Assembly (NCBI RefSeq): GCF_020085105.1
Contig: NC_058044.1
Location: 28,524,206-28,588,205, forward strand
Direction: 5' to 3'
Length of the DNA: 64,000 bases
Source of the DNA: Siniperca chuatsi
Taxonomy: Eukaryota > Chordata > Actinopteri > Centrarchiformes > Sinipercidae
The position numbers were made by a program, and so were the translations under genes. A model generated the notes under the pieces. The model ran no database searches. It was not told the DNA's origin and saw only the letters and a program-made list of their open reading frames with translations. Below, piece after piece: positions 10,193 through 23,627 of the stretch (its first letter is position 1; each line of letters begins with the position of its first letter).

Positions 10193-13100
10193 GGTGGGCG
10201 GATAATAGACTTGCACTCGAGTGTTTGTGTTTTTATGTGTGTTGTCCATACCATCAGTTTGTCTATGAGTGCCGTGTAATTTACTGTTTGCTAAACTTCT
10301 CCCCCTAATAGCAATTGTCCAATCAACCAGCTTAGTGACCGTAACTAGGCACACAGGTCTGTCAAGTGATAAAGTGGTGTGTATGGAGCTGTAGTAAGAG
10401 CGATATTTATTATGCAAAGAGTTTGGAGGTTGGCGTATTTTTTTGCCTTTCATAAACCAAAAACACAGAGCAGAACTGTAAGGAAATGCATTCAACTGTG
10501 TGTTTATCTGCGTAAGCCTATCAGGCTAAGTAGCTTACTAATGACAGAAACAACCTAGTGTTACTTCCAAAGCAAAGGGACACAGTATCATTATTTTGCG
10601 GGGTTAAGTGCAACACACACTTACTGCGTAATGGTGCGTCATGGAGCATCGTTTCATGCGTGCCATTTAATGCTCGTAGCACACACCCGACGCGTCATTC
10701 AGACATAAGAGGTAGTCATGGCATGTGCTTATCAGGAAAGCTAATGTAATAAAATGTGTGAAAAAAGTGTGTGGGATAACAATGGGTGCAGGTGTTTTGA
10801 CGTGCGTCATACGCCACCGGTGCATGCGTGTTGCCCTTTACAGGTTAAATATAAAAAGCCTGATTCGGAACAGGGACATCCACTGCGTTGGAGCCAGTCT
10901 ACTATATCAGAGTTTATGGTAGGATAACATTAGCGGCTCTGTCCTGCACTTTATTGCATTTTGGGGAATTTACCCAACTCATTGCTGAGTCCACATCCTT
11001 AAAGCCTTTTCTTTTGGAAAAATAAACCATGTTGTTTGAAAATACTAACAATGAAGCATACATGTAATCTTTGTGTTAGGGTTTTTTCTATAGCATCAAA
11101 ACATATCAGAAATAAATGCAACCAACTCATGCAGTTAACCATAATAGTTAGCTACAGTTGATCAAATCTGCCAGCAACAGTTGTCATTTCAAAATCAACA
11201 GTTGCCGGCTACAAATGCGAAGTTTGCCTTTAGCTACCTCTGTCTGAAATCAGGGAGCCACTGTTCCACAAGTTACTATGAATTTCGAGTGATAAATCTG
11301 CCACTGTCATCATTGTAAGCTGCATATGTGCCATGCTTGGAAAGGAAAGCTTGACAGGCATAGCAACAGTAACTAAGGGAGGTGGGGCCTAGTAAACATT
11401 AAAGATACACAACACACACACACACACACACTCCTGTCTTTCTCCTCTGTGTAGCAGGTGAAGGGCGGAGAAAGGGTTTGTGCATATGGCAGCTAAGTGG
11501 CTCAATACGCTATCGACTGGCTCACCGTGGCAACCTGCAGAATTCCTCCGCCTCCCCACGAGCCTAGCAGACTATTTGTTCCTTCCCTACCTCCCTTCCT
11601 CCCTTCCTCCCTCCTCCCTCTCTCCCATCCCCCACTCCAGCAGCTCCAGGGAGGCGGTGACGTGGGAGCTCCCTGCTCTGACAACAGAGAGAGAAAGAGG
11701 CATGGAAAGAAAGCCTTGCAGAGAGCGAGGGTGAGGGTGAGGGAGAAAAGACAGAGCTGCCGCACCACAGAGGGAGAGAGAGGGAGCAGGAGAGAAAAAA
11801 GATAAAGATCCTCCCTCTCCCAGCACTCGTTGACAATGACACTGGGAGAGTCATTTCGAAGCAATGAGCCAGAAAACGCAGAGCCGCCGCTGCCATTCAT
11901 CCTCCTAAGCACGACACTCAGTCACCACCACGCCACATTCACATTCATCTCCGACAGAAAAGCACTGGCTTAATAAAATGTATGGAAGAACGCTCGTATT
12001 ATAAAAACAGCCCATTGAATGCTGTGGCTCATATTCATAAAAAAGAATAGAAAAGTGTGCGAGGCAGTGGAGCTTTCTCCTGCTCGATTTATACTGAAAT
12101 TGATTTAAAAGAATAATTTGTGCATTTGTAAAAATGTTTCTTGCTCATACTATGATTTAATAAAAAGATAATAAATCATATGTGGTGCATATTTGATTGA
12201 TGGATCACCACATGGTGCCCAGCCTGTGTGGGCTTATAAGACACTAGACAACAAAAACCACAACCATATTGATCACAAAATCATGAAGGAGAGTATCAAA
12301 CATTAAAAAAGTTGACATTTCAAATTGTTCAACTTACATGACAGAGATGTCCTGTTATGAAGAATGCAAGGTGCTCTTTCTTGGCCGCCATGCATTTTCA
12401 TCAAAGAGTCAACTCAACAAAAACAACCAAAAGCAATCAGGATTCTTTAATTGTATTTTTTAAATATTGGACGCCTGAGGTTGCTGTACGTAGTGAAAAA
12501 TACAAAAAGAAAGACATTATAAGTAAATCAGTTATACTCATAAACTAATCATTCAAGATATTGTATATAAAATGAACCAAAAAAATACTGCATTTACGGA
12601 AGTAAAGTGTCACATCACTTATCCTTTTCCAAGTAGGACATCTTGTAATTGCCTGAATTGAATATTCATGTCCCAGCTACCAGCCCACTTTCTCCTTCTC
12701 TCAACAAATATACAAAAATACCATTTCATTTCCCCCCAATCAGCCCCAGGTCATGTGCTGACGATGAGATGGAAAACACAGCGTGTCGTTAAGCTGCCAG
12801 CTAATCAGCGTTGGCTAGTAATCCCCCCCCCTTTCCATCATGTCTTCCAAACAGGCCCCTTCTCTCCCTCCACCACCACCACCACCGCCGCCGCTGCTGC
12901 TGCACTGCTGCTGTAGTCGGCCTGTGAGATGGATGGCACAGCCCTAATCACCCCCTGCAGTGCACAGTCAGCATGGCTGCAGGCCGCTCTTAACATTTAC
13001 ACCACATGATCACACACGCACACATAATAAACACAAGCCAATAAGTGAGAAAAGCTACTCTCACTCCTCTTTCTCTCTTTTCTCATCCTTCAGCACCCCC

Positions 13101-13611
13101 TCCCCTCCCCCTCTCCCCCCCGCCCAAGGCCCACCACACACCACCACTTCTCTCGCTGTCACCTTGGATGGATTCAGTGGGATGCGGCTGTGTCCTGAGG
13201 GCTGAGGGAGCTAGTCCTCCTCCTTCTCCTCCCCCTATTCTTCCTCCACCTCCTCACGCTGCGCCTTCCTGCCGTTATCTCCGGGCTGGCGTCTCATCAG
13301 CCTGCACAGTAGCTCTGGCTTCCAGCTGTCTCACCACCAGCTCCGACAGGGGAGAAGGCTGCCAGAGGAGCCGGGAGGGAGGCCGCTCCTATATCAGCAT
13401 CCTCTCATGTGGCCAGCTTCAAGGTTCCTCTCAGGCAAGCTTTCAGTCAAGTCTACATTGAGGCACACACACACAAACACACACACACACAAATGGTTGG
13501 CATTCATTTTAAGCATGTCAGAAGTGCAGATTTTTGCAGTTTTAACTATTTTGAAGGATTTCATCGTTGTTTGATAGTATATTCTTCTTACTGCTGTGGA
13601 GGACTGGTCAA

Positions 13612-14080
13612 ATGTAAGTCAAGTCAGTTTTATTTATATAGCCCGATATCACAAATCACAAATTTGCCTCAGGGGGTTTTACAATTTGTACAGCATACAA
13701 CACCCTCTGTCCTTAGACCCTCGATTTGGATAAGGAAAAAGTCCCCCGAAAAAACCTTTTAACCGGAAAAAAATGGAAGAAACCTCAGGAAGAGCAACAG
13801 AGGAGGGATCCCTCTCCCAGGACGGAGAAGACATGCAATAGATGTCGTGTGCACAGAATAGACTGACATAGTGAAACTACACAATCATGATGACAAAATT
13901 ATAAATAGATTGTAACATATATGAAGAATGGATCCAGGAGGACGTTGAGCATCTTCAGGTGTCGTCAGACAGACCTGAGCGACACGACCACCTCTCCACC
14001 AAGGACCCTGGAGGACAGACTGCACAAACACACAAGAGGCAAAACTCAAGCACACCATTCACGCAGTAAGTGTGAAAGAT
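13612..14080. repeat. Dispersed perch-like fish repeat
   Basis: It begins AGTCAGTTTTATTTATATAG and continues with CAAATTTGCCTCAGGGGG, GACCCTCGATTTGGATAAGG, GGAAGAAACCTCAGGAAGAG and CAACAGAGGAGGGATCCC. I recognise this series from a very abundant repeat of perch-like fish genomes. It is non-coding. The 3' part (GAGGACGTTGAGCATCTTCAG and onward) probably belongs to the same unit, and the end is approximate. Confidence 0.75.
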
Positions 14081-14569
14081 AAAAGTAAAAATCCTTCCTG
14101 GAGATCTCTGCTGGAACACTTCAAATCAGTGAAAGGACAAGGACCCTGGCCAAGAAACTGAACAAACTCTGTCTACTGTGAAAGAGTGTGAGATGCGGTT
14201 CAAAGCTGTATAATGGCTTCTGTAGCTCTGAGTGATCTCTGTAGTGTGAGAAAATAACCGCTGGTGATGCCAAGGGACCACAGAAGTCCAGTTTCACTGC
14301 ATCTCAAGTGGTTTTGGTAATTTGGTAAATTGGAAATTGTTAGGGAATTTGCCCCACTTAAGTATGATATCAACTCCGGTGGGTCCTGCGTTGTTTACTT
14401 ATTTTGTGGCCCTGTCTTATAGAGGAGCCCTGTGTCAAAGTCCTGTTTTAAGGGCTTTATGATTTTAGTTTATATTGTACTCACATGGGGCACATTCCTT
14501 AATAAAGTTTAGATAAATTAAATAACACAAACTAACACAGATTACTCCAGCATTCCAGCATAGGAGTAC

Positions 14570-14930
14570 TGGTTGTACTGGTTTTAATGGGAACTTGGAG
14601 GCGACAGGGCACATACACATTGCACAGAGGGTGGCGGGGTCAGTAAGGGCCAAACAGGACATTTTTGCCCTGAGGCCCCCTAGCAGGTTAATCTAGCCAT
14701 TATATTAGCGTGGGTGTAGACTAAAAATATTTGTGTTACAAACTGGGGGTGTGGAGTTTGAAAGACAAGGGAATTTACCAGGGAGGGGAAGTCTAAAGAA
14801 AGGTGCTCTCAAGTTGCATTTTGGGAAGTGTAGGATCCAGCATTTTCAGAGCTTGACACATATTAGGATATATCAGCCTCTGTTGCTTCCATTTTGACAG
14901 GCCACGCAACTTTAAATCACTGGAGTACCC
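14570..14930 (-). repeat. Two adjoining dispersed repeat fragments
   Basis: The part at about 14628-14702 shares the ATTTTTGCCC core with copies at 1640-1722 and 52255-52325. The part at about 14812-14930 (GCATTTTGGGAAGTGTAGGAT, then CCAGCATTTTC) is the reverse complement of 27030-27170 in CBX4 intron 4 (GAAATGCTGGATCCTACATT, then TCCCACAATGC). These are diverged copies of two interspersed families. Confidence 0.6.
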
Positions 14931-15684
14931 CGTTAATCCAAACCCAACTCGTTCTCCATCTATGTCACATTACAACACTTAGAGTGGACTCTACTGTGCT
15001 CATTAAAAACTGTGTTTTCCTGCTCTGCATCCCTAAAGCTGTGGTTAAAAAAAAAACACAGCTACCATCTGTGCGACTGTCTCTAGTTTTATCCACTTTT
15101 ATCCATCACATCAAACTCACCAACTCATACAAGCTAGGGTTTACCATCCTACTGCAGTGTGGTGTTACATGACGACACGTTTCCATTCAAGATGTTTTTG
15201 CAGAAGACTTTGATGATATTGTTCTTCTTCTATCTACACCCAAAACATCAGGGATCATGCAGGGCAGTTCTTTAGGTCTGCAGATGTGAAGGGCAGTGCC
15301 TGCATCTTGAGCTATTCCTATAGGCTGACCTGCCAACAGGAGATGGGTTGGCTGTATCACCTGCAGGCAAACTGTTAGATGCAGTACATTTCTTGCTGTT
15401 AAAAGTGTAGCCCAATCTTTCAACCACTAATAAATAAGTAAAACTGTAATAAATGAACCACTGTTTTTCTGGAAAATATTGTGAATTTCAGTCTCTCGTT
15501 TGAAGCAAAGTAAAGGACCAAAGGGCTTGGGTCCTGGCAGAAAGCCTGCAGAGAGGTACATATACAGTATATGCTTCTCATATTTATTCCAATGAGCTAT
15601 TTATAGTAATTACAAGACAGGAAGGGTTGATGGTGGGTGTAGCAGGGGGTGGGAGTATGACGGAGTAGGTGTGTGTGGAGGATG

Positions 15685-16075
15685 TCAGGGAGAAGAGTCT
15701 ACTGCTGTCCATCCTGAGCCAGTTATTCTTGTTCTTACAATACCTGAAACCCTTCTTCTGCTCCTCAGTGAATCCCTGATCTTGGCCAGCCAGCTCCTCT
15801 CTGAAGTGCTTCTCAGCAGATAGTCCTCCTGCTTATCACTCAGCTTGTTTTTGGAGCTCCTCTCCTTTTCTGAAGGCCTCCACTCCATGCAGCTGCTCCT
15901 CAAGGTGGCTCACCTGATTCTGAGCCTGTCCTGCAGCTTTGTGGCCTCTTTCCAACTTTTCCAGTTATGGCTTTCAGTCTACTGTTGTAGTTTCTCAAAT
16001 TCTTCAATCCAAATATTTTTGGTCCGAATAGCCTGGTCCCCGTGAGAGTGAAGATTTTGCTGAAGGGTGGAGATA
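15685..16075 (-). pseudogene. Possible decayed coiled-coil coding relic
   Basis: Read on the minus strand, stop-interrupted frames show charged heptad-like stretches. They include RTKNIWIEEFEKLQQ, then, in a shifted frame, AGQAQNQVSHLEEQLHGVEA and AEKHFREELAGQDQGFTEEQ. In-frame stops and frame shifts separate these pieces and no introns are apparent. This looks like a worn retrocopy of a coiled-coil protein, but I do not recognise the parent. Chance coding-like composition is a real alternative. Confidence 0.3.
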
Positions 16076-16099
16076 TTTCAGAATCAGTTTTCTCAGAAT

Positions 16100-19000
16100 C
16101 AGGCTTTCTTACACTCCTGTTAAAATAATAAAGAATTCATATCATGGATCATGAAAAGTGCTGGCCCCATTTCATTTAGCTGGGTTAGTGACAGGAAAAG
16201 AATAATCTGTTTAGAATCCTGAGAGAAAATAAGATGCACAGCATGTCGGGCAAAAAGCATCTTATTTCAGGATGACTAAATGTTTTTTTCTTTCATATTT
16301 TGTCTAAAGCTTCAACAAATGGAATTCGCCGTTTGTGCCTACAAACTATTTCGAAGTAACTGGTTGGAATATGATTATACCATTTATTTAGTTCTTACTT
16401 TACTTAGTTAAAAACTTGACCTGTAAAAAATAAAAAAAATGGCAATCAATCTCACCAGGGAAGAATGAAATAAAATACAAATCTGCAATGAAAAAATCAG
16501 AAGAAATGCTTTCCCAAAACATTTAGACTGCACGACCCTCCCCCTTTTCTGACCCCCTTAATCAAATCAGTCCACTGTCCGTTCCAGTGGCAAAGCAGCT
16601 GTGAAGGCCGTTTTAAGGCAATGTGTTTTAACAATGATGGGAGAAGGCATCAATGTAAAAAGGCTAGGCTCTCCTCCAGCGCAACATTCAAATATTTCGA
16701 GGCTGCTCGGCTTTAAATCAGTTGGCCATCTGGTTATGACATGTTACAGCTCTGTTTTGCTTGGCACTTCTCTGTGTGACTTCCTCACATGCCTTTATTT
16801 TCCCAGGATTCCTGCAAGTCAGATGAACTCCCTGCCTGTTCTACCTATGCATGTGTGTCTCTGTGTGTGTATGTCTGTCTGTATGGTGCCTGTACATGTC
16901 TGCCCCCGTCTTGACCTGTTGACCTGACCATCAAACGAAACCATGTGTCCACTCTGAAGCCCAGACTCCAGTCAGCTGCTGTCTCTGTGTCTCCTCCAGC
17001 CTCCCCACCAACGACACACATGCCGCCTGCACCGCTTCCTGCCGGACACACAATTACGCCGCTTTCCATTGGCACCACTGGCATCGAAGGTGCAGCGGAC
17101 AAAGAACCAGGTGGCCAGAAGCTGCTGCACACAACTACATCTCCCAGGAGTCATTTGGTGGAATAAAAACAGGCCAGGAAGCGTCAGTTTCTGGTTTGAC
17201 CTGTTGTCGTCCACTTGGCTTCTTGTTTTCATTCGCTGTGCCAGGAACAGATCTGGTAATGGAAACTGCAGCTGATTGGTTTCATAAACCAAACACTGAA
17301 GTCAATATTCACATTTATGAACTCAACATCATCCTGCACAGCTGATTGTGAGTGAGTCAGGCAGGGTAGGGGAGGCACTGTTGACTGCCGATTGACCACA
17401 AATAGTTGGAAAATTCATATATATGATAAATAGTCCCAATGTGTGTGCGCGCGTGTGTGTGTGTGTGCGCGCGTGCGTGTTGTATGAGGAAGGCTTAACC
17501 CACGTCACCATCAACACCAGATCCATTATGTTGACTTTTCTGCCGTGAGTCACCGAGCACACCAGTCACTTATCAGACAGTCATGACTGCTACCTGCCTC
17601 TGACGTTCACAAACACGCATCTTCATCAATTACACGTCTAGATAGGAGTCTGAGTCACCGTGATGCCAGGGCACATCTTTCCCCCTCTCTGTCTAAATGC
17701 ACGGGAGACGCAAACAGCTCAGGTCGTGAGCAAGAGCGCTGTTGTTGACGTAAGCAGGAGGACTCTTTAGAAAGCTCGAGCAAAACCTCCCCTGAGACTC
17801 ATTTCACCCATGAGTCATGTGCACCTATTAAACTTCTACGTCACTGCATTCAGACAGAAATAACTTCAGTAATATTGCGTCTTGACTCTCTAATTTCATG
17901 CTGGTGACTCATGTGTAGCTCTCGCTTTGTGCATCTCTAGAACCTTTTTGAATTACACTCAAAGGAGGAGATAATGAGTGTGACTTCATGAATCCCGACG
18001 AATTGACCGTGTCACCTCGGCAGGTTAAAAACATTTGCCACACGCCAACACACGGTGGGAAATCAGACTCTTTAGGGGCAGCGCTGGAGATTACACTTTC
18101 CTTTTATGGCCGCTACAAAGACAAATCTCTGAACAAGTGCGATGTTAGAGGTGTGTGTTCATTAAACACACCGCTGCTTTTCATAATCAGCCTAAAATAC
18201 ATCATGTCAATTTCAACACACGCTTGGAAGTATACACATTTGTGTTACTTTTTAAACACATAACAGCGCATAAAGATCTGGCCCAGAAGACATCCACTAA
18301 ATATAAAATGCTGACAAATTGAGTGATCAAAATTGTCTCATTGTCAGACATTTCATGTTTTATTTAAAAAGTCACATGATTAAGTTTTGTGCCATCAGTC
18401 ATTTTACAAAAAGACGTGTCGCTTCAAACGGTGAAAGTATCTTTAATGAGGAAATCTACGACACGTGCTGTGTTAGAAAGATTAAGAGACTTGGTGTGCC
18501 TTTTCTTTACAATTTCAAGTATCTCTTTGTTTTACAACATTATTAATCCAGTTCTCCGTTTCTCTCTCTTTACTGTTACCAAAACCAATAAAATGAGCTG
18601 TAGTTAAAGGTGCATTAAGACCTGCCGGCAGAGCAGCGGTGACTCACTTGTTTGATCTTTGTAAAAAAAAGCTGAAGCAGTGGTTGTGAGTCCCCGCTGA
18701 AAATAAACTTTACAGTGAGATGGGGTGATGACAGTTTGGGCTGCTCAGGTGTGACCATGACGAACCACAACTGGAACCTCTGCACCGTTCTAATGCTTTA
18801 ACATTAAGGCCACTCCACTCGGTGTATTATCATCTTAAACTGCCAAATGTTCAGGAGCTGCTCGAGAAACACTCTCGCTCCCAGGTGAGAGTTTATCGAA
18901 CAGGTTTTGAAAAGGTTTCATTAAAAGAAACATGGCAAGTCAGATTTTCCAAAGCCACAGAGGAATATGCAGTCTTTCAGCTGATGTCAAAATATGAACA

Positions 19001-21680
19001 TTTGGAAATTTTGAAAAGGCTGGAATGATTTGGTTTACATAACAGACTCCATTATCCTTTCATTTACAGCAGGTACTCCGTCAGGATGTCTGTGGTCAGC
19101 TGCTTTCCTGCCAGAAACCTTTCAGTTGATTCAATTATATGAAAGCCTTTAGTACCAAGAAAGAGTTTCCTTTACCAACACTTAGTTGGCAGTGCTTTGA
19201 ACCCACTTGTTTGCAGTAAAAACTGTCGTGTAGGGGACTATAACAGATGTTTGATAACAGAAAATCTTTTCATTTAGAATTATTAAATGCCACCTCAGTA
19301 AATTCCGTTCTTAATGAATCACAACAGTCAGAAGACTCTAAGAAGCTTCATGCTTCAGACAAAGTGAGTCTCCTCTCCAGTTCTTTCTTCTGAGGTTAAA
19401 CATTCTTGCTGATTTGGAACTACATGTCTATATTTCTGCTTTCCTTATGAGGAAATATGTACTGTTATTAATCACATCCTTTCCACTGGACATTGTTTCG
19501 TGACACCTTGTCTCCCCTCCGTCCTCCTGTTTTTCCTCTGCTGTCATTCGATCTGCACTCCGGCGCTGTGACGCAGACAGAGCGTCATTATTTCCTACGT
19601 GGAAATGTCATCTTAATCAGATGTCCTCACTTACAGGGAGAGCAGTGGCGTCATCGGATCCATGGATCCAAGTATTTTTGTCCATAAACATCAGCTCTCG
19701 TGTTCACCAGCTGCTGCTCCTCCCTGTATGTGCAGCAAAAAGCCCATTTAACAGCCCTTCACTAACGCTAACGCTCTTCAGTTCCTCTTTGTGTCTTGGC
19801 TGAAACAACGTGCTTTTGTGTTTCTTTCCAGCACAACACATGTAGTGTAAACGATGCTCTGTGTCAGTATGTGATGCGTTTAACGCAGCTGTCTCAAACC
19901 CTCCTCTGACAGAGAGAGAGAGAGAAAATCAATTTCTTTTATCTTTGTGTTTCACTCCTCCTTACAGTAATGTCATCCTTATCTTCTTTCCTCCCTTCAC
20001 AATGTCGCTGTTGAAAAATAATCAGAATCATTTTTCCCTTAATGACAAAACGACTTGCATGGCAATCTTGTGCTTTTGATTGGTTAGTTGGTAGAGGTGA
20101 GACACTGTAAGTCATTGTCTTATCTAACTTGTAAAAGGTGTAGAGTGACGTTTGCATATTTAAGACTGAACAAATGACTCTGCAAACAATTATGGAAGAG
20201 TTACAGAAGAAAAAGTATTGTGCTAAATAATGATTTATTTTCCAATTATACCTTCCTAACCTTAATAGTTTTGACAGAGTTTTAATGCCATGGTGTAGTC
20301 TAATGTTAAAGGGTTTACGGTTAAATTCCTCCCATTCAAACGAATCTTTAAAATAAGCTGTTTTTTTTCTCTGTATTTTCTTGAGAAATTGGCAGCAACC
20401 TTACCGCACCCATTAACTTCTAATCTTACTCACCTGAGGAGGAGATCAGGTGTAGATAAAGACGAATGCGCTCAGAATTTTTTAGTAGTGTAATCAAAAT
20501 ACACCAGACCTGTTTGTTCGCTTCTGTGCGTCACGTTTTGGTTTAAATAATTTCCCTGTACACGGTGCTTCATTTTACATCGACATATCATGAAGTGAAT
20601 CGTGCTTTGAACAGCTGCCCAAACACCGGCTGCTTTGGAGCTGAACATCTCTGTTTGAGCTGATTTTTCGTTTATCCCGTTCTTAAAAGTGTCGTGCCTA
20701 ATGCCCTGCGGACTGTGAGCGGGGTTGTGCGTGCTGCTCAGGTGAAGTTTCTGTGAGCACGGTGCCATTACTAACACACGCACGTGCTACATCACATTCC
20801 ATCCTCCCCGGGAGCACGTGCCATGTTCCAAAGCTCTTAACATTTAGACAAAACTGTCGCGTGCGCGCTCTGTATGTCAACTTTTGGCACCGTAAGCCAT
20901 TGTCCCACCGCTTAGATGTAATATCTGATCACCCTAAACAACATATCTGAACAGTGTGTGAAAGCATCATGTTGTGCGGTGGGGTGAGCAGCAGACAGGT
21001 GACATTACGGCCGCCTGATGAAAGCTTCCCGGCTAGTTTTTCTTGAGAGTTATATCTTCCACCAAGCCCTTAGCTTCTAATTGAGCACCGTGTTTCTTTT
21101 GCTCGTCGTTAATTTAGGAATGACGCAGCTGAATTAGCAGACCCTACGCATGGCGCTGCGCAGGGGGGCTGCTTCTGCGCGCGAGCCCCAGAGAGCGAGC
21201 CAGTGAGGAAGAATAATGGATGCGTTGACAGTCCGCGTGCTTCTGAAAGTGAGGACTTGGAGCAAATAGAAGTGTGAATGTGCAATGGTCGTTCATTTCG
21301 TGTGATATTTCACCGCCGATTTGCACTCATTGCCTTATAAGGAAAGACAGTCGTGCCCGTCTGCAATAGGCCGAGCGCCGCAGCCTGCGGAAACCCTGCA
21401 CTTTAACCCTTTCACTGCTGAATTTTATTTGGTCCAACCGCATGAAACAATGCAATGAGGGCTTCATAGACAATTTAACGTTTTTATTTTGCTAGCAATA
21501 CATCGAAAATGTGCCCGTGCTGTAGATATAAGTGTAATGAATAACAATTAGCAACTGGATATATGAGTCAATGGCCGTAAACAGCATAATGTGATTTGTA
21601 ACCCTCTCTTTGTCCCAATATATTAGCATTTTTTAATCTTCACTAAAGTGCACTGCCATTTCCAGACGAAACTTTAGGTT
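16100..21680. other. Gene-poor upstream region of CBX4
   Basis: No supported exon was found on either strand. The stretch contains the AP-1 type site cluster listed separately and a mixed TG/CG tract near 17441-17480. The region from about 20.7 to 21.4 kb becomes richer in CpG than the DNA to its left. It could hold distal control elements of CBX4, but that is inference. Confidence 0.5.
17353..17911. promoter_or_regulatory. Cluster of five AP-1 type sites (TGASTCA)
   Basis: Perfect TGAGTCA or TGACTCA heptamers occur at 17353-17359, 17546-17552, 17651-17657, 17811-17817 and 17905-17911. Further copies lie at 18640-18646, 21788-21794 and 22022-22028. This heptamer is expected about once per 8 kb by chance, so five in 0.56 kb is marked clustering. 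TGASTCA binds FOS/JUN and also BACH/NRF2-type bZIP factors when flanked appropriately. Enhancer function is not demonstrated. Confidence 0.45.
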
Positions 21681-21683
21681 TGG

Positions 21684-21685
<2 letters not shown>

Positions 21686-21753
<68 letters not shown>
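21686..21753. repeat. Long (TG)n microsatellite
   Basis: A perfect TG run of about 34 units about 1.9 kb upstream of the CBX4 start codon. Confidence 0.95.
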
Positions 21754-21757
<4 letters not shown>

Positions 21758-23340
21758 TCAACGTCAGGCCTAAGCTGGTTCATACCGTGAGTCATGTCTG
21801 CACGCTCTCCGTGCCAAGTGATAACGGAACCGGCTGGTGCCTGTCCTGTCGGGGCTCCGCAGTCAGGAATAACCCCGTTGGAGTTAAAGCCGGCGGGGTT
21901 AGAGGATGCTGACCTACATTGGCTGCCACACAACCAGGGGCTGCCTTTTAACACCGCGAAAATCCACCAGAAAATCCCCGCGACACGGTGCCATCTGAGA
22001 TGTCATCTCTTTGTGTGACCTTGACTCAGAGAGGATATGGAAATCTATTCATTGTAATGCGCATAACAGCGGCCGGGCTCTGCCCGCAATTTAACTTTAC
22101 ACAGGCAATTATTCATGCCGCATTATCCTCCTACAGAGGGCCTCTATCCGGTACTATCGGAGATGGGAATTTGTTTTCCTATTTCACCACAATTTCCCGT
22201 AAAAGACGAGGCCTTGTCATGGTGGCGGTGATACATCAGTGTGAACAAGCTCTGGCCTTGACGTTGGCTGGGCCTGTCGTGGGTTTTGAGGTGGAAGAAT
22301 TCGTTTTGTGATATCGCTTGTCTTCTCATTACAAGTCAACCCGTCAACAGTATCACGCGCCTCAGCTCACAAAGGGGCATTTTGGATAGCTCTGTGTGTG
22401 GTGCGGGCCTACCGACAGACAGATCCGCTTAGGGATGTGTTGTGACTGAAAATACATAATTACGCAAAAGGCCTTGCCAAGCTGCATCATCTGAGGTGGG
22501 GAGCAGCACATTCAGGCCGTCACGGGTTAGGATCTCTCTCTTCTTTCACAGCACCCTCTTGCAGTTAGATCCCGCTTCACAAGCAGCGGCACAGGAGGGA
22601 GATATGTTGCGTTCAGTGTCTCATCTCAGCCCGTACTTTAGAGAACCGCAGTCACACATTCGGTTGTCGCTTATTTAGGCTACTTGCTTTTGGATGGACA
22701 TTAGAAAATATTCTGTATGATTATTACCTGTGTGCGGTAATCCCGTGCCATTTGAAGTAGGCCTATATGTAGGTATTCTTTTCAACCAAACCCAACAGCA
22801 GCTGATTTTTATTTTTTTCTGAGAAGCACACCCTCTCAGAAAGAGAGGGAAGACCCAGTGAAATCCGCAAAACTTCACATTCGTCCACTGTACAAGTCTG
22901 GACCCCCTATCTTGAGGAAATACTGCCTGTAACAATTGTGTTTTCTTATGGTTTTGTGCTCCAGCAGCATAGCGAAGAAGAAGTGTGCGCAGTGTGTGTT
23001 AATTGGTGCCTCAATGCGCTTTGTATCAACACAAATTTCTTATTTATGCAGATACTGTCTAAAGGCTAAATAAGGAGTTAAAATACATAGACACACCAAA
23101 AGGCTAATTTATTAGTCTACAAAGGTCAAACAACAGCTGAAATAACCTACAGTAATATAATTCACTCATGTAAACCAGTTGCTGCTAAATGTCACACCAT
23201 CGTGGATCATTTTTCAGAAAAAGGATCAGACTTTTCCTACATCGTAACTGTTTACAGCTTAGTCACATGTTCATACTTCAGCGAAGTCGTGATAACACTT
23301 TTTCCGGTAGCACCTGAAAGCAGCAAGGGATCCAACCCCC
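21754..23340. other. Proximal upstream region of CBX4
   Basis: No gene is supported. Two of the extra TGASTCA sites lie here (21788 and 22022). The sequence is of mixed composition and turns GC-rich only in the last 100 bases before the promoter. Confidence 0.5.
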
Positions 23341-23363
23341 GCCCCTATTACCTCCCCCTCGCC

Positions 23364-23390
23364 TGACGTCACGACAACGGCTATTTGCAT
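23364..23390 (+). promoter_or_regulatory. CBX4 promoter: CRE and octamer motifs
   Basis: A perfect palindromic cAMP response element, TGACGTCA, lies at 23364-23371. A perfect octamer, ATTTGCAT, lies at 23383-23390. Both are about 250 bases upstream of the start codon in a GC-rich context with no obvious TATA box. CREB/ATF factors bind the first motif and POU factors the second. The transcription start was not located. Confidence 0.5.
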
Positions 23391-23627
23391 GAAGTGTTTT
23401 CTAGCTGCAGCTTCAGCTCGCCTGCAGAACGAGTCTGTCCGAGGGGGAAAGCGAGGGAAGAGACGCAGTCAAAAATACGAGGAGGAGGAGGAGGGCTCTT
23501 GTGTTTCACATCAGAGGAGCAGCAGGGGGGAAAAAAAAAAAAAAAAGCCCCGAAAGCGAGGATAAGGTGTCGGATACCAAAAGCAGAGGAGGAAAAAACA
23601 GAAGAGACGCTTCTCTTGTATCGGAAA

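Larger units (their letters stand above)
7040..13610. other. Long gene-poor intergenic stretch
   Basis: I find no exon with credible splice signals or a recognisable protein on either strand. Simple repeats include (CCA)n near 8408-8432, (CT)n at 9872-9910, (CTG)n at 10171-10192 and a (CA)n tract near 11411-11430. Pyrimidine-rich blocks at 11580-11640 and 13060-13260 cause several proline/serine-rich open frames, which I leave out. The stretch may hold regulatory DNA of the neighbouring genes, but nothing specific can be shown. Confidence 0.5.

Noticed and set aside
11502-11912. 136-residue minus-strand open frame near 11.5-11.9 kb
   Set aside because: It is driven by a purine/pyrimidine-biased block. 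Three frames are open at once and none gives a recognisable protein.
23385-23627. In-frame open stretch upstream of the CBX4 ATG, possible N-terminal extension
   Set aside because: It has no in-frame ATG, only a TTG, and its composition follows the GC- and A-rich leader. The family start MELPA is at 23628.
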